From: Enterococcus termitis | GTDB lineage: Bacteria > Bacillota > Bacilli > Lactobacillales > Enterococcaceae | Reading direction: 5' to 3' | Length of the DNA: 64,000 bases | NCBI RefSeq assembly: GCF_001730305.1 | Contig: NZ_MIJY01000005.1 | Location: 48,853-112,852 of the forward strand | Shown: piece after piece, positions 50,841 through 59,825 of the stretch | How the letters are laid out: every line of letters starts with the position of its first letter | How positions within the stretch are numbered: the stretch's first letter is position 1 | The notes under the pieces: generated by a model | Databases searched by the model: none | What the model was told of the DNA's origin: nothing | Seen by the model: only the letters and a program-made list of their open reading frames with translations | Made by a program: the position numbers and the translations under genes

Positions 50841-51361
50841 TGGCTAGAAGAAAAAGAGCAGCTGGAAACTTTAACTCTGCATTTGACGAAGAACTAGAAA
50901 ATGTAGAGACTCCAGAAGACGATCTCCAAAATGATACTCAACAGAATCTATCCAATGAAACTGTCGTTGAAGAAGATCTATTGTCTACTAATGAAGAGAC
51001 TCCTACAAAAGAGACGATACAAGAAACTGTGCCCTCTTCAGAAAGTTCAAATAAATTTGGGTTGGTTAGAGAAACTCAGAAGCACCTCTCAGAAATGATA
51101 CCAAGAACTTATAAGCTACGTCAGGACACTGTTGATTCCCTAGAAAGCCTTGTTTACAAAGATAAAAAACGCAGTAGAAAGATACCTGGTACAAAAGGTT
51201 TTATCTCCGATTTTGTTGATAATGCAATATGGCAACATTTTCTTCAACTAGGGCTTATTACAGAAGAGGAAGCTAACAAGCATGTTAAGGATTACAGTAA
51301 ATACCCCATTAATATTGATAATTTTAATGACTACATGAACGAAATTGAAGAAGACTATTAA
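50840..51361 (+). CDS. ParB-type partner (RepC/PrgO-like), 173 aa
   Basis: The first ten residues are basic (MARRKRAAGN). Residues about 15-75 are an acidic, S/T/E-rich spacer. About 85-150 (LSEMIPRTYKLRQDTVDSLE, KRSRKIPGTKGFISDFVDNA) resemble a ribbon-helix-helix DNA-binding domain. It overlaps parA by one base and is followed by a terminator and centromere-like repeats. I infer that it binds those repeats. Confidence 0.78.
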   Translation: MARRKRAAGNFNSAFDEELENVETPEDDLQNDTQQNLSNETVVEEDLLSTNEETPTKETIQETVPSSESSNKFGLVRETQKHLSEMIPRTYKLRQDTVDSLESLVYKDKKRSRKIPGTKGFISDFVDNAIWQHFLQLGLITEEEANKHVKDYSKYPINIDNFNDYMNEIEEDY

Positions 51362-51372
51362 TAGTCTTCTTT
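51350..51372 (+). terminator. Terminator of the par operon
   Basis: GAAGACTAT and ATAGTCTTC form a perfect stem overlapping the stop codon, followed by TTTTATT. Confidence 0.8.
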
Positions 51373-51373
51373 T

Positions 51374-51786
51374 ATTATATTTGCAAAGGTAATGTATTAC
51401 TAATATATTACCTTTACAAATATAATAAAAAGAAAATAGAACGTATTTCTACACTTTTTTAATCAACACAACAATCAGTGCAAATACACTGATATTCACT
51501 AACGATTTACATTTTCATCATCTCAAGATCTCCTCACTTAAGCCATAATCAATTTTGATTAAGATATTGCTAATTAATTACTAAAGATAATATATTTACA
51601 ATGGTAATACATTAGTAATATATTGGTATTAGAAAGCCATTCAAAATTTGGAACCCTCCTACATTTATCATAGCTATAAAAAAGCTGTTTACACAGTAAA
51701 ATACAGTCAAGATACAATCCTCTTGCGAAACCGAATATATTTATAATGGTAATATAATAGTAATGTATTACCTTTATAAATATATT
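51374..51786. repeat. Three AT-rich palindromic centromere-like elements
   Basis: Related units of about 40-53 bases lie at 51374-51426, 51591-51631 and 51735-51786. The first and third are long inverted repeats (arms ATTATATTTG.AAAGGTAAT and ATATATTTATAA.GGTAAT) with a centre made of TAGTAAT/ATTACTA; the second is a diverged version. The gap between the par operon and 51810 holds no other gene. They likely serve as a partition site, together with the repeats at 49632-49829. Confidence 0.7.
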
Positions 51787-51809
51787 TTCTTGATAATCAT
51801 TTCGTAGTT

Positions 51810-52319
51810 TTACTCTATCCACTCATTATCATTGAAATATTCGTTAAACGCAGCATCTATTAACTCTTGATCAGATTCATTATTAACATCAACATTATTA
51901 GTCCCGAAAGGAGACTCCTCTAGAACGTCTGGATCTTCTGACCACTTTCTAAAGTCATGTATCTTAATATATCGTATATCCTCGTAATCCAAATAGTGAT
52001 CACCAATCATTACTACATCTAAATCACAAAAGCCTCTGAAATTCCCCCATATAGGCTCCTTAACGCGTCCCAATTCGTCTAAGCTATTTAGTTGTATCTC
52101 TAATATCTTATTATGCTTTATTGAACGTTCTAGGCAGTATTCTATGTACTTCCTATCTTGTTGAGGAATACGTTCTAAATCTCTACTAGACTCAGCTGAA
52201 GACTCCTTGATTCCTTCTTGTAGTTCTCCAATAGCAAAAGCCGTATCCCATTTATAAGCCATCCCACGATCACGATATTCGTTATAATCAAAAAACTCTT
52301 TTTTTGTCCTTTTCATCAT
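51810..52319 (-). CDS. YolD-like protein
   Basis: 169 residues. YRDRGMAYKWDTAFAIGELQE near the N-terminus is the typical YolD-like signature, followed by a region with IEYCLERSIKHNKILEIQL and a beta-rich centre DLDVVMIGDHYLDYEDIRYIKI; the end is acidic. YolD-family genes accompany UvrX/ImuB-type polymerases in many Firmicutes elements and are thought to function with them. It overlaps the polymerase gene by four bases. Confidence 0.78.
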   Translation of the reverse strand: MMKRTKKEFFDYNEYRDRGMAYKWDTAFAIGELQEGIKESSAESSRDLERIPQQDRKYIEYCLERSIKHNKILEIQLNSLDELGRVKEPIWGNFRGFCDLDVVMIGDHYLDYEDIRYIKIHDFRKWSEDPDVLEESPFGTNNVDVNNESDQELIDAAFNEYFNDNEWIE

Positions 52320-53629
52320 TGCACCCCAACATTTCCGCCAGCGTGTCCGGCAACTAATCCTGATCGAGATACTGCGGTCGCACCATCAAGTAGGGAAGAA
52401 GCATGTATCAACGATTTAAACCCATATTTTTTCCGGATAGTATCGATTAAAAAGTCTAAGCGTTGCTCACTAAATTCTTCTTCGGGATCTGAAAATAAAT
52501 CCAGCTGAAGGGAATCCGTTTTTGCTAGTTTTGAGTATGAAATACCAACGTGTCGTACATCTTGGTCGTTGTATTCTGATCTAAAAAGTAGAAGTACATA
52601 TTCAGAGAGGATCTTAGTATTGTTTGATAACGGTATTTTCATTTGTTTGCGCCATCCGGATCTACCTTGTCGGTCAATATATCCTTTTGAATAGCCGACT
52701 GATACAGCTACACATCCCGTTTTTAAATGACTGCTGCGTAACCTGGTAGCAACTTGATCTGCAATCTCTCTTAAAACAAGCTCCAGCTGATCTTGCCGAG
52801 TATAATCTCTTGGTAGTACCTGGCTATTGCCTATTGACTTATCAACTTTGGCAGCTGGCTTTCGTTGGTCCAAAAAACTACGATCGATTCCCCAGGCGTG
52901 TGCATACAGCTGTAAGCCCATCACACCAAATTCTCTTTTCAATCGATAGGGATCAGCTTCAGCAATTTCTTTTATAGTCCTGATACCCAACCAATTAAGC
53001 CGCTTAACAGTGCGAGTTCCAATACCGCAGAACTCAGTCATTGGGTGGATACTCCAAACTTTTTCCTGTAGGTCCTCATAACGCCACTCTGCGACAAAAT
53101 CCTTGCTGTGCTTTGCTCCATTATCCAAGGCAAGCTTGGCCAACAGAGGGTTGTCACCAATTCCTACTGTTACATATATACCTGTTTGATCTTTTACTTT
53201 GTGTTGGATCAACTGAGCCATTTCATAAGCATTTTTACAGCCAAATAATTTAAGTGAGTTCGTCACATCAAGAAACGATTCATCGACGCTAAAGACGGCG
53301 TGATCTTCGTCTGCTACAAATGATTTATAAATTTGATTGATCTCAACGTTTTTGGCCATATAGTAGGACATTCGAGGAGGGACAATCAATAGGTCTTTAT
53401 GGTACGGGACTTCGCTTGACCGTGTTACATTGGAAATACCTAATACTTTTTTGGCAAGGGGAGAAGCAGCTAATACTAAACCACCTGAATTCTCTGCACC
53501 GCTCATTACTATCAACATTGTTTTGAGAGGGTGTAAGCCACGTTCCACACATTCCACGCTCGCATAAAATGATTTACAATCTATACAAAGGATATCTCTA
53601 CTAGGCTCTTTGCTGTAGTCAAATTTCAT
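52316..53629 (-). CDS. Y-family DNA polymerase (UvrX/UmuC-like)
   Basis: 437 residues. LCIDCKSFYASVE (Asp near 17) and VDESFLDVT (Asp-Glu near 114-115) are the catalytic motifs of Y-family polymerases, followed by a thumb with IGTRTVKRLNWLGI (helix-hairpin-helix) and the little-finger domain. It inserts bases opposite DNA lesions at low fidelity. In Gram-positive plasmids and phages such genes are induced by DNA damage; here a LexA-type box lies upstream. A conjugative plasmid may use it to repair strands after single-strand transfer. Confidence 0.9.
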   Translation of the reverse strand: MKFDYSKEPSRDILCIDCKSFYASVECVERGLHPLKTMLIVMSGAENSGGLVLAASPLAKKVLGISNVTRSSEVPYHKDLLIVPPRMSYYMAKNVEINQIYKSFVADEDHAVFSVDESFLDVTNSLKLFGCKNAYEMAQLIQHKVKDQTGIYVTVGIGDNPLLAKLALDNGAKHSKDFVAEWRYEDLQEKVWSIHPMTEFCGIGTRTVKRLNWLGIRTIKEIAEADPYRLKREFGVMGLQLYAHAWGIDRSFLDQRKPAAKVDKSIGNSQVLPRDYTRQDQLELVLREIADQVATRLRSSHLKTGCVAVSVGYSKGYIDRQGRSGWRKQMKIPLSNNTKILSEYVLLLFRSEYNDQDVRHVGISYSKLAKTDSLQLDLFSDPEEEFSEQRLDFLIDTIRKKYGFKSLIHASSLLDGATAVSRSGLVAGHAGGNVGVQ

Positions 53630-53670
53630 TTACCTCACCTTTTTTATACTGACATTGTACAACAATTATA

Positions 53671-53684
53671 CGAACATTCGTTCT
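53671..53684. promoter_or_regulatory. SOS box (LexA site) upstream of the polymerase gene
   Basis: CGAACATTCGTTCT agrees with the Gram-positive LexA consensus CGAAC-N4-GTTCG at nine of ten fixed bases. It overlaps the -35 region of a minus-strand promoter with -10 TACAAT at 53654-53659, so LexA would block initiation until DNA damage. Confidence 0.85.
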
Positions 53685-53712
53685 TTTTGTCTAGCCTCAG
53701 AAACTCTACCAA

Positions 53713-53745
53713 GAGAAAAAAAGACTTATGCATTCGGCATAAGTC
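53713..53745 (-). terminator. Terminator after the SRAP gene
   Basis: GACTTATGC and GCATAAGTC form a nine-base stem followed on the minus strand by a run of T (about 53715-53722). It isolates the SRAP gene from the SOS-controlled polymerase promoter. Confidence 0.8.
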
Positions 53746-53767
53746 CATTACATTTCTGATTTATGAG

Positions 53768-54331
53768 TCAAACTACGCTCTTTATCAAGTCCGGCATTGA
53801 TTCTTTTAGATAATCTTCAGCAAACTGATCATCGTACAACCAGCGATCGATCGTCTCTCTTTCTAAAATAACCGGCATACGATTATGTATTGCTTCGATT
53901 GATTTATTGGCTGCTGTTGTCAAAATAATACTTCGGTTTCCATCCTCGAATCTCTTGTAAAACCCTGCTAAATAGAGAATTTCAGAACCTTTTTCTCTGA
54001 AGAGGAATTTTCTTTTCTCCTGGTCCCACTCATAAAAACCGGAAGTGGGGAAGACACAACGGGTGTTGCTAAATGCTTTAGCAAACATTTTCTTTTCAGT
54101 GACTGTCTCTGATCGAGCATTTATGATTGATTGAGACTCTTTAAACCCATGAAAACCCCAAGCCATCGCTTCGACATCGATATCGTGATCAGACGTGCCG
54201 ACTAGTAAAGGGACTGTGTTCGTTGGAAATATTTCTCCAGTCTTGATCTCCTGGTTCTTTGCTTCTATTTTCTTGATAATCTCCTCTATCTCTTTAGAGT
54301 CTTTAGGATCTAACAAAAACCTTCCACACAT
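53768..54331 (-). CDS. SRAP (YedK/HMCES-type) peptidase
   Basis: 187 residues starting MCGRFLL; the Cys after the initiator Met is the catalytic residue that forms a DNA-protein crosslink at abasic sites. SGFYEWD (Glu), and AIHNRMPVIL (His) are the other conserved active-site segments. SRAP proteins shield abasic sites in single-stranded DNA, which suits a plasmid that moves as a single strand. AGGAGG precedes the ATG. The gene has its own terminator and lies beside the Y-family polymerase genes. Confidence 0.92.
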   Translation of the reverse strand: MCGRFLLDPKDSKEIEEIIKKIEAKNQEIKTGEIFPTNTVPLLVGTSDHDIDVEAMAWGFHGFKESQSIINARSETVTEKKMFAKAFSNTRCVFPTSGFYEWDQEKRKFLFREKGSEILYLAGFYKRFEDGNRSIILTTAANKSIEAIHNRMPVILERETIDRWLYDDQFAEDYLKESMPDLIKSVV

Positions 54332-55019
54332 AAAAAAATCCTCCTGTCTGTAGAATAACTTATCATCATTCTACAAGCAGAAGGGGTGATTTGCTAAAAT
54401 CTTGATTTATTGCTATTTATCAGCGACAAAGTAACCAAATGCTTCCTTACAATCTTAAATATTTTCAATTGAAAACATACAACCCTACTTGTCTAGTCGA
54501 AAATTTGAATCCGGTTCATATAAAACTTTTCTTTTGACAGTGCTTCCAAAATGTTTTACTATCAAGTTAGAATGTACCTACCAGTATATTCGTCATAATC
54601 ATCATGCCGTCTTTGTCGTCGAAGACGGTATTTTAACATATTTTTGTAGGGACTCCTATCAAACAAAAACTTATAAAAATATCGATAATAGATAAAACAT
54701 TATTAATTCCTCTCTCCTCATAATGAAGAGATTTTTTTGATAATATTAATACTCCAGTACATTTCAACTGAATCGTTTAGGTGTTGCTGTCTTCGCAAAA
54801 AAAGGCAAAAGTATATGCTATAAAGCTTGAAAAATTTAAATTTAACTAGTTAGGGTGTAACTGCAAGGAGATAGTTTATAGCTATCTCTTTGTTTTTTTG
54901 TTGTTGTCTTTTTTCAATAATGAACATTTTTTTCTTTTTAGTAATATTTTTATCACTTGCACATAGTTTCATTTAAATTACATAAAGAAGTTGTGTTTGG
55001 AACTATCTATTGTCTATAT
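54332..55019. other. Non-coding gap with a terminator
   Basis: No supported gene is seen. A plus-strand terminator (GAGATAG/CTATCTC, 54869-54890 with a T-rich run) and a weaker A/T-rich hairpin near 54705-54740 are present, and the region is strongly AT-rich. It divides the DNA-repair genes from the secreted-protein region, so it may be a junction of two inserted segments. Confidence 0.5.
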
Positions 55020-55440
55020 TTTTTTGTAGAGCGTTGATTGTGTAGAAATACTTTCTTCTACGCCAGTATAATTAGAGGGAATAGAATACCAAGCTCAGTC
55101 CTAGGAGTGAAACGAAAGTCTTTTTCTTAAAAAGGTATCTCTTCAGTGAGTAATTATTTTTTGCATAAAGAGAACTTCTATAACGAATAAACATTTAAAA
55201 AAAGCTATTAGACAAGTTAGTAAAACAAGCCTGAAAGGCTAACGCTAATATCGGAACCTCCATGTTTAAATATATTACCATAAGTAATATTCTACTAAAA
55301 GAACAACCTTTATACAGAAAAGAGTCTTAGAATAGTCGTATTATATATCGTTTTCATGAAAAAACGATATATAATACGACTAATTGTTTAGGGAATAGGA
55401 ATCAATAGGCAAATTGTTATCATATAAAAACGTGACGTGC
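55020..55440 (+). promoter_or_regulatory. Long upstream region A of the secreted metalloprotease, homologous to region B
   Basis: This stretch aligns by eye over about 300 bases with 62010-62335. Matches include GTTGATTGTGTAGAAATA, GAACTTCTATAACGAATAAA, GACAAGTTAGTAAAACAAGCC, a TATAAT box (55370-55375) and AGGGAATAGGAATCAATAGG. About 100 bases in the left part have no match in B. A second TATAAT with AGAGGGAATAGAATACC occurs at 55067-55090, so two tandem related promoters are possible. No -35 consensus is seen, which suggests an activator. Confidence 0.6.
55333..55382. repeat. Perfect 22-base inverted repeat over the promoter
   Basis: TAGTCGTATTATATATCGTTTT (55333-55354) is repeated in inverted form at 55361-55382 with a six-base centre. 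It covers the proposed -10 box. In the related region B the right half is recognisable but the left half is not complementary. Confidence 0.85.
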
Positions 55441-55470
55441 GTTTGAAAATGTAAAGGAGAACGTTTAGAA

Positions 55471-56916
55471 ATGGAAAAAATAAAAAAATATATTTTACTA
55501 GGAATGTTTGTTTTCACTGGAGCTGTTTGTTTATTTCAGAATGATTCTAAAATATCTTATGGAGCTGATGAACCAGAGTCTTATGATTACGAAGCTCCAT
55601 CAATAATTAATTCAGATGACCCGAGTACAAGAAAGGCAATAGCAAGTCGATCGATAGAGAGTCAGAATATATCTATAAAGTACTTATTAATAAAAATTAA
55701 AGATACAAGCTCAGAATCATTACCATTTCCAGATTCTGAGTATCGAATTTGGTATACAAGAAATGTAAACGGTATTAATAAGATATTTATTATCCATGAA
55801 GGAGTGACTAATAATAGAGGGGAGATTAACGATGTTATTCTACAAAATATTCCTTCTGATGTGACCACTTTAAACATTCGAATGATCATGGGAAAAAGCA
55901 CAAGAGGATATGTTCAAAATACCAGCAATAAAACGTATGGTGTTGTTTACTCTCTTAAAGTACCAACAGATCGAACGATTGATATCAATACTAGCTCTAC
56001 ATTTGGTGTAACGGCAGAACAAAAATTTTACGCATTTCTATCTGCAAAAATAAATTATTATTTCTATGATTCTCAAAGAGAGCTTAAGGATATTGTAGAC
56101 TTTGCAAAAGGTATCGATGAATCGAATATAGAGTTAAAGTACAGTGAACCAATTAATATTATTTTTGAAAAAGGTTTTGAAACAAATAAAGGAAGTTATT
56201 ATAAAGGCTCCGGGCATAATAACTCAAATATTCCAGAAATAGTTATTGCGGATCAAGTAGCGACTAAAGATCAACCAGAAATATTCAAAACAGCTAATAT
56301 CAAACATAATATTCTTCATGAATGGTTACATTACCACATGGGTAAAAATGCAGATATTCAAGCAGGAGCATATATAGGACATTATGGATACAATTCAGAT
56401 TTTAGAATCAGTTATAAAGAAGGTATCTGTCTCCTTTTTGGAGATATGTATGCATACGATTATCATTATCCTTATGCAGGCTATGAAACGATTATTCAAC
56501 GTCTGCCAAAAGCAAAAGGACGTTCAACAAACACAACAGTATATTTAGTACTAGCCGATTTGGTGGATACAGAGGCAACAAAATCAAGTGATGAAAATGT
56601 AAGTGTCGGTCGGAAATATAGAGATGTGAAAAAAAATGGTTTAACTGACTATGAGGAACGTCGGTTGAATCTGGGATTAATGTATAACCTTGCTATGAAA
56701 ACAAAGCCAAAAACAATGGCACAGTTTCTTACAGCATACCAACAAACATATATCTATAATGGAAATGAGTCCGAGAAACAAGATTTTAAAGAGCTTCTTG
56801 AAATTAATACACTGTCTATCAAAAACAATAACTTTACGTTAAAACCTGATCCAGAATCAAACGATTATAGTATTTCCTTAACGGAAGAAGATATTATTGC
56901 TGGAGAAAAATGGTAA
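55471..56916 (+). CDS. Secreted zinc metallopeptidase (HExxH...E)
   Basis: 481 residues. A signal peptide (about 1-29: basic start, hydrophobic core, cleavage about SYGA) is followed by a variable region with Ig-like beta content (about 65-185). The zinc site is HNILHEWLHYHMG (HEWLH residues 283-287), with a likely third ligand Glu in SYKEGICLLFGD (about 317), giving the gluzincin pattern. No sorting signal, so it should be released or wall-associated. No known toxin or protease family is recognised with certainty. AAGGAGAA precedes the ATG. Expression is probably controlled with the surface protein at 62428, because both share a homologous upstream region. It could act on host tissue or competitors. 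Confidence 0.72.
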   Translation: MEKIKKYILLGMFVFTGAVCLFQNDSKISYGADEPESYDYEAPSIINSDDPSTRKAIASRSIESQNISIKYLLIKIKDTSSESLPFPDSEYRIWYTRNVNGINKIFIIHEGVTNNRGEINDVILQNIPSDVTTLNIRMIMGKSTRGYVQNTSNKTYGVVYSLKVPTDRTIDINTSSTFGVTAEQKFYAFLSAKINYYFYDSQRELKDIVDFAKGIDESNIELKYSEPINIIFEKGFETNKGSYYKGSGHNNSNIPEIVIADQVATKDQPEIFKTANIKHNILHEWLHYHMGKNADIQAGAYIGHYGYNSDFRISYKEGICLLFGDMYAYDYHYPYAGYETIIQRLPKAKGRSTNTTVYLVLADLVDTEATKSSDENVSVGRKYRDVKKNGLTDYEERRLNLGLMYNLAMKTKPKTMAQFLTAYQQTYIYNGNESEKQDFKELLEINTLSIKNNNFTLKPDPESNDYSISLTEEDIIAGEKW

Positions 56917-57002
56917 TTCAAACCTGAATATTGCATGTTTACTTGTCTATATGCGGAGATGTTTGGACCATAAAAATAATTGGCTGAAAAGAGGAAAAAA
57001 TA

Positions 57003-57257
57003 ATGAAAAAAGTTAATTTTGTAATTGTGTTTTTATTATTAATTGTTTTTGTATCATTCATTACTTTTTTAGATCAAATGTATTCCTTTCTAGATAGTAT
57101 TGCATATATTCTTATTCCTAGTAGGGAAGAAGAATATATCTCTGTCAATTCAATTAATAGAGATCTGATTCGAACAATTCCAATGATGCTATTTACAGGA
57201 GTTACTGCGATTTTTGCATTTAAGAAAGGACTACAACTGTACAATAAAGGAAATTAG
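57003..57257 (+). CDS. Small membrane protein, 84 aa
   Basis: Two membrane segments (about 5-25 and 58-78) around a polar loop. No family recognised. AGAGG precedes the ATG, 86 bases after the metallopeptidase stop and in the same direction, so it may be an immunity or export partner; this is only positional. The 296 bases that follow (57258-57553) contain no gene I can support. Confidence 0.55.
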   Translation: MKKVNFVIVFLLLIVFVSFITFLDQMYSFLDSIAYILIPSREEEYISVNSINRDLIRTIPMMLFTGVTAIFAFKKGLQLYNKGN

Positions 57258-57553
57258 GCGTACTGAATAAAGAGCAAGAACAGACAAATTTCAAGTCTAG
57301 GAATTATTTTAGATAAAGGTGAACATCGATTTATGTTGATAAGTGAATTATCTAGAAAAAAAGGTTGAATAGTTGTAGTCAATCCCCCGACTGTACAAAA
57401 ACTTATTTATAATTTTTTTGTATGTATAGCTCTTATGCATTACCCTCTTATACCCAATTTGGACCCTGTTATTCCTTTCCTATATCGAATGACAAAATAT
57501 ATTGTTATTCTGTTCAATGTACAAAATATAACATTTGAGAGGAGTTTTTTATT

Positions 57554-59791
57554 TTGATTAATTATGATGTCATTATTGTAGGTGGAGGGCTAGGCGGTTT
57601 AACAGCAGGTGCTAGACTTTCGAAAGAAGGAAAAAAAGTATTATTACTAGAACAGCACTTTATTGTTGGGGGATGTGCAACTGCATTTAAACGAAAAGAG
57701 TATGTAATGGATGTTGGGCTACATGAAATGGACGGATTAAATCAAGATGATACACTGAAAAATGAATTATTTAGTGTTTTGAATTTAAAAGAAAGAATAG
57801 ATTTGGTGAGTATTCCAGAACTATATGAAGTAATTTTACCAAATGGAGAGAAGTTAAACGTCCCTCATGGTGAAATGCAACTTAAGAATTTTCTTGTATC
57901 ACGTTATCCAGAAGATGTTGCTGGAATAGACCTGTTTGTTAAAACTATCAAACAAGTTCAAAAAGAGTTTGGGCGCATACCTACAGAGGGTATTAAAAGA
58001 ACTTTAAGTTTTCCGATTATGCCACTTTTTATACCATACTCAGTTAGTACTTCATCTATTACTGTAGGTGATTGGATGGATCGGCATATAACTAACGAAG
58101 AATTAAAATTAGTTTTAACCGCTAATCTAGGGTATTACTCTAATGATCCATATACGATGAATATGAATTATTTTGCAGCTGCAAGTGCAGGATACTTTTT
58201 GGGAGGTGCATGGTATATAAAAGGAAGTGGGCAAAAACTTTCTGATGAACTTGGGAAAATTATAGAGGAGAATGGTGGGCAAATCCTTACTAATAAAAGA
58301 GTAAATAAAATATTAGTTAATAATACTCAAGTATTTGGGGTGGAATTTGAAGATACTTTTAACAATTATGGAAAAACTAGAGTGTATGCTGATGCTGTTA
58401 TATCTAATGTTGCACCAGAAATAACAGCTAATATGTTGCCAAGACCATTAAGTAATAAATTAACTATAAAAACAAAAAAATTTAATCCTGCAACAAGTTT
58501 AATTACGATTTATTTAGGATTTAAAAAATCTAATTTAAAAGAATATGGAGTTAAATCTTATTCAACATTTATTCAAGGTAATAAAGTAAACAAGCTGAAA
58601 GATTTACCTGCAAGCTACGATGCATATTTTGATAGTGATAATAAAGGATTTGTTTTTGTTGATTACGGACAAATTGATTCACACCTTGCACCTGAAGGAA
58701 AAACCTTTGCTTGTATTTGTACAACGGATAAATTAAGTAATTGGGAACATTTATCTCCAGAAGACTATAAAAAAGAGAAAAAACGAGTTGGAGAAGCCCT
58801 ATTAGAAAGATTAGAAATCCATTATCCAAATATTTTAGAAACTTTAGATTATATGGAAGTTGGAACAGCTAAGACGATTCAAAACTATCTTAAAACCCCT
58901 AACGGAACTCCATATGGGTATGATCAAACTATTAAACAAGGGCCAATAAAAAGACCACATTTGAAATCACCGATCAAAGGATTATATTTTGCAGGAGCTT
59001 GGTCTTTTCCAGGAGGAGGGTTTACAGGAGCCTTGGCAAGTGGGAATATGTGTGCAAAACGAGTTTTAAAAACTTCCAAGTTCACTGATAAAACTATCGT
59101 AACATTAGAAGATCAAAGAATAGTTAAACTAATAAATAAAAAAGAAATTGCCAAAAATACTATTGAATTAACTATTGAAAAGCCACGTAATTTCCACTTT
59201 GTACCTGGACAATATGTTGAGCTTAAAATAAATCATCCAAGATATGTTGATTTAGATGTATCACATAGAGCCTTATCAATAGCCAGTCATCCGGATGAAG
59301 AATATTTAAAATTCACAATGAAATATAGTGATTCTTCTTACAAAAAATCAATTAGAGAAATGAATATTGGAGATCAATTTACTATTTTTGGTCCAATGGG
59401 TGATTTCAGTTTGAAAAATATTCAAAAAGATATTACATTCTTAATTGCAGGAGTTGGTATTACGCCAGTCATCCCAATGTTAAAAGAATTATCTAAACAA
59501 GGGTATGATAAAACAGTGACTATTCTTTATACAAATTCTTATACGCAAGATATTGCATATGGAGAAGAATTATCTAAAGATTTTGGATTTGATATTAATT
59601 TACAATTTATCACGACTCGAGAGTTAGGTGGAGAAAGAATTAGCCTTACAACTTTGACGGATAATATTAAGTTTATACAAAACAATGATTATTATTTAGT
59701 CGGAGGAAGAATTTTTGGTGAAACTATGGCTGCTTTATTGGAGAAATTAAAAATTGAAAAAGCTAATATTTATGCAGATAATTTTTATTAA
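57554..59791 (+). CDS. Fusion of carotenoid-desaturase/retinol-saturase-like oxidoreductase with ferredoxin-reductase domain
   Basis: 745 residues from a TTG start with GAGAGGAG nine bases upstream. Residues about 1-505 belong to the CrtI/CrtO/RetSat group: VIIVGGGLGGLTAGARLSKE is the FAD-binding fold, VGGCATAFKR and the C-terminal FAGAWSFPGGGFTGALASG are the family signature. Residues about 515-745 are a separate FNR-type domain: HRALSIAS (about 570) binds FAD, GVGITPVIPMLKEL (about 632) binds NAD(P)H, and the end ANIYADNFY. The fusion suggests that electrons pass from NAD(P)H to the first flavin domain. Substrate unknown; it may be a polyprenoid or a fatty compound. No carotenoid synthase gene is near. 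Confidence 0.8.
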   Translation: MINYDVIIVGGGLGGLTAGARLSKEGKKVLLLEQHFIVGGCATAFKRKEYVMDVGLHEMDGLNQDDTLKNELFSVLNLKERIDLVSIPELYEVILPNGEKLNVPHGEMQLKNFLVSRYPEDVAGIDLFVKTIKQVQKEFGRIPTEGIKRTLSFPIMPLFIPYSVSTSSITVGDWMDRHITNEELKLVLTANLGYYSNDPYTMNMNYFAAASAGYFLGGAWYIKGSGQKLSDELGKIIEENGGQILTNKRVNKILVNNTQVFGVEFEDTFNNYGKTRVYADAVISNVAPEITANMLPRPLSNKLTIKTKKFNPATSLITIYLGFKKSNLKEYGVKSYSTFIQGNKVNKLKDLPASYDAYFDSDNKGFVFVDYGQIDSHLAPEGKTFACICTTDKLSNWEHLSPEDYKKEKKRVGEALLERLEIHYPNILETLDYMEVGTAKTIQNYLKTPNGTPYGYDQTIKQGPIKRPHLKSPIKGLYFAGAWSFPGGGFTGALASGNMCAKRVLKTSKFTDKTIVTLEDQRIVKLINKKEIAKNTIELTIEKPRNFHFVPGQYVELKINHPRYVDLDVSHRALSIASHPDEEYLKFTMKYSDSSYKKSIREMNIGDQFTIFGPMGDFSLKNIQKDITFLIAGVGITPVIPMLKELSKQGYDKTVTILYTNSYTQDIAYGEELSKDFGFDINLQFITTRELGGERISLTTLTDNIKFIQNNDYYLVGGRIFGETMAALLEKLKIEKANIYADNFY

Positions 59792-59825
59792 TGGCCGATA
59801 ATCAAGAAATGATTGGATAAATATC

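Noticed and set aside
54489..54695. 68-codon plus-strand ORF
   Set aside because: It starts with TTG, has no ribosome binding site and no recognisable features; treated as chance.
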